Shown here piece after piece: positions 55,493 through 64,000 of a DNA stretch of 64,000 bases. The position numbers were made by a program, and so were the translations under genes. Each line of letters starts with the position of its first letter. Within the stretch, counting starts at the first letter, position 1. Source of the stretch: Harmonia axyridis (taxonomy: Eukaryota > Arthropoda > Insecta > Coleoptera > Coccinellidae); NCBI RefSeq assembly GCF_914767665.1, contig NC_059506.1, positions 7,228,078 through 7,292,077 on the forward strand, given 5' to 3'. The notes under the pieces were generated by a model. The model was given only the letters and a program-made list of their open reading frames with translations. It was not told the origin of the DNA and did no database searches.

Positions 55493-57349
55493 TATTTCGA
55501 CCGTTGTTCAAATGTAATATGTAGTCCTCTTTTTGAGGTATTTTGGGGCTTTTTCAAGGGTAAAAGTTGAGATGAATTTCTTTCAATGTTACTTGAACAA
55601 GTTTATAAAAAAAGGGCTTGACCAGATGTCTCTTTGATCTGGTACCGCGACCATCATAAACCATGCCATAATAACATTGATAAAATCATAAAATGTAGTG
55701 GCAATCATATTGGATAATATCACCTAGTCCTGTTCTTATTCCACCAAAAATCTTTTCTTCAGTGGTATGAAGGTCCTTAGGATGCGAAATCATTTTCTTC
55801 GGAACTCGGTGTATCATTTCCGACTTTGAAAGTAACCGAAGAAATATATTCGATCGCAAAATATTCATCTTCATCAGTTTTTTTTACATATGCCACAGAA
55901 TTTCAGCGAACATCATCATCGAAATCATTAAAAAACTTTCTCATCTTCTCGATGACTTCAGATTCGGTGTTTGATTGACTTTTCTTAAACCGCTTTTAAC
56001 AACTTTCCAAACTAGTTTTAATGATGAAATGATGAGCATGACTTCCATCAATAAGAGCGACCAAATTGCATCATGGCAGCAGAAGTATTATCTCGAGCAA
56101 TGAAAGTGACCAAATCGAAATATACATATTTCGATAGGCAATCAACTATCAGACTGGAATATATTCAAAAAGTCTGGTTAAATAATGAATTCCCTGCTAC
56201 CTAATAAATTTCTGGAAACTCGAAAAACCCTTACATATTAGAAATATTCTGGCATAATTCAAGTTATTTTGAATATAGTTTATACAAATGAAAAGAAAAA
56301 ATCAGTCACACAACGAACCATGATACCCTACGGACACACTGGTCTATGTGAATCATAAGGAGTTATACAAATATACAGCTAATGAGTGTAACCAAAAACT
56401 TCTCAGACACAATTATCAAAAATAATCAGAATACCGATGATACCGATGGTCGAAGATTCCATGAAAAACAAAATGAAATAAATATTCGAAAGAACGATTG
56501 ACGTTTATATGTATTTTATTATTCAAGCTCATTTGATGCAATACAGAAAACCAAATCTTCATCTGAAAACATTAACTTCAGGACAAGCTTGATACTTTCA
56601 AAGTCCCAATAAGATACTTTTTCATCAAGCAAAATGTAGTCAGACATTCTCAGTTTCGTGTTTATTGTTGATTGAAATATACCCAATATTCAATAGTAGT
56701 TACATAAAATATTGATACAAAGTTTGGCAGGATTGCTAATAGGCTTGTCTGATTATTGTTGTTTTCGAGGATGAATACTCATTTTGAAAATTCGATGATA
56801 GGCACAGGGTGTTTTAACGCATGTAATATAAAAATACTATTTTGTCAGTCGAAATCTGCATTACCGATTTCAAAACTTTTTATTGTCCATAAGTCGTTGA
56901 TCTTGTATTTTATTGTTGATTTAAGCTCAACACGACATTGACAGAAAGCTGACTTGAGCACCAAGATGATGCGGAAATCAAGTAAAAAGTGAGCAATACC
57001 AATAAAATCCAAGAAGAGTAATCTCTTATTGAATGTTTTGTGGTTGTCTACACTGACGGAAGTCATGAAATTTCAGCACACGTCAATTGTCAAAATAATA
57101 TAATTAGGATATAGTGAAATGATTTGCAACATTATTCGCAATTTATCTTGATTCTGGTGGTGTTAAATAAATTATTTGAAAATTCGAGGCGTATGATTCA
57201 AATTCAAATTCCGTAATCTGTCAATTTTCGTTACAGTCACACCAACTGCCAAGATACAATACAAAACTCACTTAGAAGTATAATCTGAATTTTTATTGAA
57301 TTTCGACAATATTTCACAAAATTTGACTTTAATAGGGAAAATACGTGCA
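55493..57349. other. Long stretch without a recognised gene
   Basis: About 1.9 kb. A 62-codon minus frame (55686-55874) and frames at 56756-56941 (plus) and 56845-57066 (minus) have no domain. CACAGGGTGTTTTAACGC near 56803 is an unpaired terminus-like motif. Confidence 0.45.
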
Positions 57350-57475
57350 ACAACACGTGTTGTAGAATGCAATTCCAACACTCATTCGTTCGAAAACTCA
57401 CTCCTTCGTCGCTCGTTCTCGAATTTCGCTTTCGTGTTGCAATAGGAGCCCATTCTGCAACTTGTTTTAGAATAT
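57350..57475. repeat. Inverted repeat with GAGTGAG-type core
   Basis: Arms GTTGTAGAATGC...AACAC (57358 on) and the complement in GTGTTGCAATAGGAGCCCATT plus CTGCAAC (57434-57462) enclose CACTCCTTCGTCGCTCGTTC. Compare 25328-25425 and 28371-28465. Confidence 0.75.
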
Positions 57476-58799
57476 ACTATTTTTCTTTCAGTGAAACTTT
57501 GCGTGAAACATTCTACGAATTCTAGAATTTACGGCAATACTCCTTACGGCTCTAAGTTACCAGGTACATACCATGTGAGATTTTAAGGAGAACTGAACTT
57601 GAATGAAATATTCGGCTAGCAGTTATTCCGAAAAAATTCTTAATCTATAAAAGATTTTGGATGACAAGTTCAGAAATTTTTGTTTAAAAACTTTCCGTGC
57701 CCCTGTAACCTGGGGACGCCATATCAATGATACGCCCCTGCAAATCATATAGTAGTGGAAAAATTATTCTTCGTTGGAAAAAATAAACCAATTCTTGGAA
57801 AAACTTTCCAGCTGAACCCTAATGAACCACTTCAATAATGTCTCTCAATTCATTACTCCTACTTCAAAGGCTACAATCACGATGAACAAAAAATAAATTG
57901 ATTAAAACTTTCCCCATTCTTATGGTCGGCGAAAAACCCAATTTAAAAGTTCCCCAATTCGAAAATATCGCGGGGGGACTACTCCGAGATTTGCATAGAC
58001 GTTCGGTTGCCTCATTTGAAATTCCCGCTATCTGTCTTGTCTGGATTATTCATGTGTTGCTTTGGGAGGCTGCTCCTTCTCCTGCCCGAGACTACGGGAT
58101 CCGAAAAGGATCCCTCAATTGTTTATCACCTCCGGCAAAAAGTTTTCCGTCCCCTGTGGAGTACAATCGATCAAACGAAAACGTTCCTTGTCAAAACAAC
58201 GTTCGAAGTATGAGAAGAAATAAATTATGACCGATTTTTCTGTTAGGTCTGAAAGATGAATTCGATCTCGAAGTCTGAGGATCGGAAATAAGTCGATGGG
58301 ATGATCGTCTGGCTTTGGGCATGTTGAATTTATATGGTGTGCGAAATCCTCTGATTTACAAGCCAACTATTTTTTTGACATTGTTTTTGTTGCTATTTTC
58401 AAATAATCTTTTATGGGTAAAATTGAAAAAACTTGCATTCTCCTTGGGTTACTTTCGATTATGAATCCTACGTAATGGCGTGGAGACCTTCTGTCTGACA
58501 ACGGTCGTGTGGATGGCATTTTCCTATTGCTGATACATTGACCGGATAAATAGTTAATATCGTATGATATAATTACTTCATTGGAAATTTTACCTATTTT
58601 CATCAAGTATTTCCAAATGTTAGCCGTTTTATTTATTATCAAAATTATATTTGTAGGTGGATACCTAACCATGTAAGTAATCACTTCAACATAATAAATT
58701 ATAAAAACTGGCTGTGATTCGAAGAGGAAGCATTTTCGTACGAATGCTTATGGGAATTCTTTTCTTATTTTGATGAGTACTATCATCTCCTGAAGTTTT
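57476..58799. other. No recognised gene; unique island inside
   Basis: 57890-58330 is less AT-rich and apparently single-copy. Overlapping frames of 110 (plus), 68 (plus) and 83 (minus) codons have no domain. 58370-58690 holds a 105-codon minus frame, also unrecognised. Confidence 0.4.
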
Positions 58800-59010
58800 T
58801 CCCACAATTAGGAAACACCCTGTATAATCAAAGTGTTTAATAAGCGGTAGGGACGGCGCGAGTAATTTTGGCGCGTGAAGCAAAGAATTTTTCGTCGTGC
58901 CTGCTGAAAAAGCATCAATAACAACATAACCTCCCTCATAACCCTCCTCACCCCCTGCTCCGAGGATAATCTTCCCCCGATGAAGAATTTTGCTATCATG
59001 CTTGAAAAAA
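58800..59010 (-). repeat. Repeat family R3, copy 3, next to CAGGGTG end
   Basis: Minus frame (58686-59126): EGYEGGYVVIDAFSAGTTKN, then SLLHAPKLLAPSLPLI. It is the longest copy of R3 and supports a coding origin. It borders a CAGGGTGTTTCCTAATTGTG terminus (minus strand, from 58822). Confidence 0.7.
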
Positions 59011-59715
59011 AAATTAAATTCTATTGAATGAAGAATTTTAAAATGTTTCAATAATAACTTTACACCAAGTGTTTCCAAGGTTTTTGAATAAAATGAAACA
59101 GCAAAACAAAACAAATTCATATACATAAGTCAAAAATATCCAATCCAATTTCTATATAATATCTCGAAGATATCTTAATAAAACAAAACAGAACAAAAAA
59201 ATTATGCTAATTTATTTCAAAGTATGAAAAATATAAACCAAAATATCAGATTTTATAATAAATTAGCAACTAATTGATAAAACAAACGTGTGCTAACACT
59301 GCTAACAGTAGCTAGTTTCGAATACAAAATCGTATATTTAGAACGTTGCCAAACATAAGCGTACTTTGCAAAACATTAATTTCACTTCTTATGACACATT
59401 GGTGCACGTAAGACTCGAGTACTAAAATAATCACAAATTCAACGGTTTCTATAGGTAGAAACCAACTCAATGAAAAAGCATAAACAGCGAGAACCATAGC
59501 GGTCTAAGGACATTGAGAATGCTGGACCAAGTTATTGGAATGAAAAGGGAAAAGAGAATAAACTCTGAGGACAAAAAAAAATTGCCGGAAAACCACCAAC
59601 AATATCAGATAAAGAAAAAAACACAATATAACGAAATAAATTGAAATAAGTTTCATGAAGAATGAATAATGTGTATTAATACAGCGCCTCGATGAACGAA
59701 GAGTAAAAGGACTCA
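59011..59715. other. No gene seen
   Basis: AT-rich; a 61-codon minus frame (59312-59497) has no domain. Confidence 0.4.
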
Positions 59716-59930
59716 GTTACCCCACGATATGGGGCAAGTGAGGCATTTGAAGTTTTTTTTCAAGTCAGAAATTTTCACCTTAGAATTATTATTTTGTTAA
59801 TTTTGTGTGTTGGTGTATTGAATAAGTATCTAAAGTTGTGTTTCAATCAACAAACATTATTTTATTCGCATTTTTGAGGAAGTTATACCTCGTTAAACCT
59901 TAAAGTGTCTCAGTTGCCCCAACCTCCCCT
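59716..59930. mobile_element. MITE with GGGGCAACTGAG-type ends
   Basis: GGGGCAAGTGAGGCATTT near 59732 faces AAAGTGTCTCAGTTGCCCC near 59903. An extra CAGTTACCCCA lies just outside the left end. Non-coding, about 190-215 bp. The superfamily is uncertain. Confidence 0.68.
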
Positions 59931-60679
59931 AATAAGGAATTCTGTTTATAATGATTAGTCTCCATGTGTTATTTATTATACAGACGGTTTGTAGATTTTT
60001 ATTACAGGTAATGTTGCCAAACGTTGCGGATCGGAAAAACCTTATGTTGTTTTTAAGAATCAATTATGATATATGAAAAGGATGCCAGCAAACTAGGCCG
60101 AATTACCGACCCGAAATAGAGGCGGGCGTTTCACTGTTTTCAGCCTGATAAGCGGTTTTGACGGTTGATAACGATTACCTCCATGTCCTCCATAGGAATT
60201 ATCTCCCCGTTTCGTTCTGTTCAATTTTATCTCGACGTTAAAGGTCGAAGCTTGTGCGAGTTTAGAGCTCGAGTTTATTCAACACCTGAGTGCGATAAAC
60301 TTTTCGACGCCCTCTACGTCTTCTCCCCAACAAACCCTCTTCAATGAGCTCACAAAATATTATAATTCGACGAGAGGCAACTTCACCCCCACTCTCCCCC
60401 CATCTTTTTTCCGCCATCAGTTAACGACAAGTCCATAGGAACGTGCCTCCATCAGTTGGAAATGTCGCCGGATCAAACTCGAAACATAGTTTAAATAGGT
60501 CAACATCAGGGAGGCCCGAAAACTGAGGCGGGCGAAGGCGAGGCGACAAATCGACGTATTCCAATTACCGTAACATGTGTGCTGCCCGGAAACGCCGTTC
60601 TGATATAATTCTCGAACATAATTTCCGTTGCCGCGATCCAATTTATGACGCGGAAATAAAAGCCGACTCGTATCGTTTA
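59931..60679. other. Less AT-rich unique island, no gene
   Basis: 60120-60670 is comparatively G+C-rich and apparently single-copy, with several short blocks lacking any frame. Its right-hand part continues into the duplicated unit. Candidate host regulatory DNA. Confidence 0.4.
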
Positions 60680-60922
60680 ATGTTTATGAATTCGATTCGC
60701 TCCTCTGGCGGAATTTCACCCGAAAATCGGCTCTTGCGCAAGGGGCGATTACCCCGGTATAATTTAAATGGTACAAGCCACACTTATGCTGTTTCGCGAA
60801 CGTTTCCTGATTAGATGTCGGCGAATTGCAGAGATCAAAGGGGGGTAATGAAAACATTCAATTCCCCGTTAAGATGAAGCTTTAGAAATTGTTGTAGGGC
60901 TAATGTAGCGTTGAGCGGGTTT
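60680..60922 (+). repeat. Duplicated unique segment, copy A
   Basis: 243 bp recur at 62465-62710 in the same direction with few differences. Because it continues seamlessly from the island on its left, copy A is probably the original. It has no frame of note and no transposon ends. Confidence 0.9.
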
Positions 60923-61002
60923 TAGAATTTATTAATTTCGACTTACACTTAGCGCTACAGCGATCTTTGCAAAATGGCGGAAGCAAAGTTGTACACCTAA
61001 TA

Positions 61003-61932
61003 AAGGGTGTTTTTTTTAGAGCTATAGAACTTTAAATTGCAATAAAACAACGATGGATTATTCGATTGACATGAATTTTATTCATCCGCAAGATAATCTT
61101 GTGGCATTACATTTTAAATATGATTTCTGGCATATGACCACCACGGCTGGCTCGGATGTAGTCCAATCTGGACGTCCAATTTTCGATGACTTTCTCCAAT
61201 ATTTGTGGCCGTTTATCGGCAATAACACGGCGAATGTTGTCTTTCAAATGGTCAAGGGTTTGTGGCTTATCCGCATAAACCAATGACTTTACATAGCCCC
61301 ACAGAAAGTAGTCTAGCGGTTGTTAAATCACAAGATCTTGGAGGCCAATTCACAGGTCCAAAACGTGAAATTAGGCGGTCACCAAATGTGTCTTTCAAGA
61401 AATCGATTGTGGCACGAGCTGTGTGACATGTTGCGCCGTCTTGTTGGAACCACAGCTCCTGGACATCATGGTTGTTCAATTCAGGAATGAAAAAGTTAGT
61501 AATCATGACTCTATACCGATCACCATTGACTATAACGTTCTGACCATCATCGTTTTTGAAGAAGTACGGACCAATGATTCCACCAGCCCATAAAGCGCAC
61601 CAAACAGTCAGTTTTTCTGGATGTAACGGTGTTTCGACATACACTTGAGGATTAGCTTCACTCCAAATGCGGTAGTTTTGTTTGCTGACGTAGCCATTCA
61701 ACCAGAAGTGCGCTTCATCGCTAATGGACATAGTGCGCGATACGTATTCCGCACAGAACCATTATTTTCGAAATGAAATTGCACTATTTGCAAGCGTTTT
61801 TCAGGTGTGAGTCTATTCATGATGAATTGCCAAACCAAAATGAGAATAAATCACTCGACAGCTGTTAAATCAGTCGCTATCTTGAACAGAAATGCCAACT
61901 TAAAGTTATATACCTCGAAAAAAAACACCCGT
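61003..61932 (-). mobile_element. Mariner element, internally deleted (930 bp)
   Basis: Ends AAGGGTGTTTTTTTTAGAGC (left) and AAAAAACACCCGT (right), with TA at 61001-61002 and 61933-61934. Same family as 2196-3431 but on the minus strand and lacking about 300 bp in the 5' half of the gene. Confidence 0.92.
61107..61820 (-). pseudogene. Mariner transposase, internally deleted
   Basis: The start codon is at 61818-61820. After about 30 codons (to SVRNTYRAL) the gene jumps at a short shared TCCATT into AHFWLNGYVSKQNYR, removing the second helix-turn-helix and the first catalytic Asp's upstream flank. It then keeps ELWFQQDGATCHTARA with the second Asp (61440) and FGPVNWPPRSCDL. One extra A near 61317 shifts the frame before PLDYFLWG. 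The C-terminal part to 61107 is otherwise intact. Together with the other copies it shows the family's 41-residue D-D spacing. Confidence 0.9.
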
Positions 61933-61934
61933 TA

Positions 61935-62464
61935 CCATGTAGATTATTGATTAGAGAAATTATATGAAAACCCCAAAAAATCTGTGTTTGTAAGAGTAAA
62001 AATCCATATTTTTGTTTTGAACTGAAAAGCCACGTGGTACTTCAGAGCATTGTGCAAGTCAAGTGATTCCTACATACAAAAATGCACAACCAGTTTATGT
62101 TCTGGATACTTTTCTTTCTCACGAAACAGTCTTGTATTTTCTAAGCCCTGTATGCCAAATTGGTTATATCTTTCGTGAAGTTGAATGATTCAATTGGTGA
62201 GATTGCTTTTTTGTACAATACTCCACGATTCCTAACTCTTATAATGTAATGTCCTTTATGGATCGACAAACCTGAGTTTTCTTCAACACTACGGGTAACA
62301 CAGGAATATTGAAAATTGTGACCGCAAAATTTTAATCATTTTTGTAGAGAATTTTTACAATTTCGGTGCATTTTTAAAGCGTGTATATTCCATTTCCAGC
62401 AATGACGTAGATTTTGCTTGTCAAATTAAAAAAAATTCAGCTTCAAAAGTGACAGCTGCCCCCT
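61935..62464 (-). pseudogene. Mariner-like N-terminal scrap with R5 repeat
   Basis: 62245-62420 shares ATCGACAAACCTG and AAGCGTGTAT-TTC with the mariner-like remnants at 22995-23260 and 34930-35060. 62027-62280 aligns with 63153-63365 (GTCAAGTGATTCCT, GTTTATGTTCTGGATAC, TAAGCCCTGTATGCCAAATT, TTTCGTGAAGTTGAA). No frame is readable for long. Confidence 0.6.
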
Positions 62465-62710
62465 ATGTTTATGAATTTGATTCGCTGCACTGGCGGAATT
62501 TCACCCGAAAATCGGCTCCTGCGCAAGGGGCGATTACCCTTCTGGTATAATTTAAATGGTTCAAGCCACACTTATGCTGTTTCGCGAACGTTTCCTGATT
62601 AGATGTCGGCGAATTGCAGATATCAAAGGGAGGTAATGAAAACATTCAATTCCCCGTTAAGATGAAGCTTTAGAAATTGTTGTAGGGCTAATGTAGCGTT
62701 GAGCGGGTTT
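62465..62710 (+). repeat. Duplicated unique segment, copy B
   Basis: Copy of 60680-60922, inserted between mariner-like scraps. Differences include CTGCAC for CTCCTC near 62485 and a small insertion near 62541. Confidence 0.9.
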
Positions 62711-62985
62711 CGCGCCAGGGTTGTAAGATTGAAATGCTTCGCTTTGGGATGCATTGTAGAGAAATAGCGAATTACTCGCGCTAAATAGTGGAAACCAACT
62801 CTCATAGCCATTCGGCCTTGAGAGGGATTACTACCACGTGGCTTTCCGCGTATCACTCGAACTTTGGTACCCATTAATTTCCCTTCTGGCACTCCTGAGA
62901 TGACCAAACTTTGTACGTCTTCTTTATCTTTACGAAGCATATGAGTAGAGGGCAGCACTCTACGACGGTCGATTATTTTTTTCAC
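62711..62985 (-). repeat. Repeat R5, open copy
   Basis: A minus frame (62623-62985, whose last part is the duplicated segment) reads MKKIIDRRRVLPSTHMLRKD, then SLVISGVPEGKLMGTKVRVI and RGKPRGSNPSQGRMAMRVGF. I do not recognise it. A shorter relative lies on the plus strand at 34603-34690, inside a mariner-like gene. Confidence 0.5.
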
Positions 62986-63149
62986 AAAATTATGGTTTTA
63001 CCTCTTTTGTAATGATTTTTCGTAGATTTTTTTCCACGAATATTTTCAAAATATATCAGTGCTTTTTATGTTGAGCATATCATAAATTCTTTTGCGAAAA
63101 ACGAAAAGTTACCAACATTTGTTTGTTTTTCATTCTCAAATTGAAAATA

Positions 63150-63548
63150 TATAAGTCACGTGGTGGTATTACCTTTTAAAGGACAATGTGTAGGTCAAGT
63201 GATTCCTCCAGACAAAAATGCAAAATCTGTTTATGTTCTGGATACATTTCTTTCTCATGGAACAGTCTTGGATTTCTAAGCCCTGTATGCCAAATTGGTC
63301 ATGTATTTCGTGAAGTTGAACGAAGTTGTGCAATACTTTACGATTCCTATCTCTTACACCTGGGTGTCCTATCGATCTATCGTCATAAAGAGATTTCCAA
63401 TATGAGGTTTCATCTTGATATTGAAAAAGAGTATATTTTAAGAAAAATCAATGGATGTTTATTTCATTTTAGAGAAGAAGGTATCCCATTAACGATTGGA
63501 AACGATATCAGTAAAATGGCCGCCACGGGCACCATATTTGTTTCATGA
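63150..63548 (+). repeat. Repeat R5, further copy
   Basis: 63153-63365 is a direct repeat of 62031-62280. The 120-codon plus frame over it (63186-63548) is broken in the other copy, so I do not call a gene. Confidence 0.6.
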
Positions 63549-64000
63549 AATCGCACATTTGCTGCTGTTTGTCCTCGATAACTTCACGAATTCTATATTC
63601 AAGGGCTGAAATCGATTGTGGCACATTCTGGGCCCAAAAAAAAGTTTAATGGTGTTAAATCTCAAGATCTCGGTGGCCAATTGTGATCACCTCTTCGAAA
63701 AATAACAAAGCCAGGAAATTTTCTTGCAAATTGCCAATCCTTTTTTTCTGGTCTTAAAAAATCATCAAACATAGCTCGGTAGTGCATAATATTCACCGTA
63801 ACTGTTGCACCAGCCTCATTCTCGAAAGCTTCAAACACACCACTAGCCTAAAAACAGCACCAAATAGTGACATGTTGAGGATGGAGGGGCTTTTCTTCAA
63901 TCATTCTTGGAATTTACTGCTTATTAACTTTTAAGGTGAAAATGAATCACTGAATATGATTTTTCGTTGAAAATCGGAATCATTTCGAAATTTCGATGCA
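63549..64000 (-). pseudogene. Mariner-like transposase, cut by window edge
   Basis: On the minus strand, from the window end: PLHPQHVTIWCCF, a stop, ASGVFEAFENEAGATVTVNI, MHYRAMFDDFL, then a gap where the second Asp block is missing, then FPGFVIFRRGDHNWPPRS and DLTPLNFFL. The end is ALEYRIREVIEDKQQQMCDF. The third catalytic Asp (PLD) is Asn here. The gene continues beyond position 64000. Same family as 34180-35110. Confidence 0.78.

Noticed and set aside
62623..62985. 120-codon minus frame as an intact gene
   Set aside because: Its last 30 codons lie in the duplicated non-coding island segment, and the relative at 34603 is a short non-coding scrap.
63186..63548. 120-codon plus frame with Cys-rich start
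   Set aside because: The direct repeat at 62031-62280 breaks the frame, so it is not conserved as coding.

Overview
This window looks like repeat-rich nuclear DNA of an insect, plausibly a beetle. It is AT-rich and has no bacterial operon structure. It contains Tc1/mariner, hAT and tyrosine-recombinase (Crypton-like) transposons, several 5'-truncated non-LTR retrotransposons with short microsatellite tails, one 56-bp spliceosomal-type intron, and many TA-flanked elements ending in CAGGGTG. The species assignment is inference. I see no complete host protein-coding gene. Most of the window reads as intergenic or intronic DNA in which islands of less AT-rich, apparently single-copy sequence are separated by nested transposon debris.

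Layout. 1-5.8 kb: a decayed long-inverted-repeat element with a transposase scrap, a mariner with both ends and TA target duplications (2196-3431), a dispersed repeat, and a Tc1 element (4372-5828) whose transposase has a frameshift and a D-to-Y change at the first catalytic position. 7-9.4 kb: two MITE copies joined head to head, then a 130-bp unit in two direct and one inverted copies. 10.6-15.4 kb: a 1.55-kb foldback element abutting a second copy across one shared TA, then a LINE reverse transcriptase split by a 613-bp long-inverted-repeat element. 15.4-22.3 kb: small MITEs, a perfect-ended hairpin, dispersed repeats, and a 1.65-kb long-inverted-repeat element with a partial empty-site copy beside it. 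22.7-26.7 kb: mariner scraps, a LINE RNase H domain, and a tyrosine recombinase gene with an intron and broken catalytic motif. 28.3-31.2 kb: a foldback structure whose loop is a tRNA-Thr(AGT)-like sequence, then a nearly perfect 1.58-kb palindrome with a 6-nt loop.

31-42 kb: a frame-conserved repeat, one isolated 5' exon candidate with a GTAAGT donor, several mariner-like remnants (one split by a 1.5-kb hAT element), and a LINE whose empty site is preserved 1 kb away in inverted orientation. 43-55.5 kb: a 430-bp tandem duplication, LINE and mariner scraps, a hAT-derived palindrome, another foldback, and a young 5'-truncated Jockey-type LINE. 57-64 kb: a foldback with a GAGTGAG-type core, a MITE, a unique-sequence island partly duplicated 1.8 kb away, a third mariner copy, and mariner-like scraps running off the end.

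The elements interact mainly by nesting. Mariner-superfamily transposases recur as fossils inside CAGGGTG long-inverted-repeat elements, which suggests those foldback elements were mobilised by this superfamily. The islands around 3.4-4.0, 7.1-7.4, 17.8-18.3, 19.7-20.2, 24.5-25.0, 28.5-28.8, 32.9-33.2, 53.9-54.4, 57.9-58.3 and 60.1-60.9 kb are the best candidates for host regulatory DNA.
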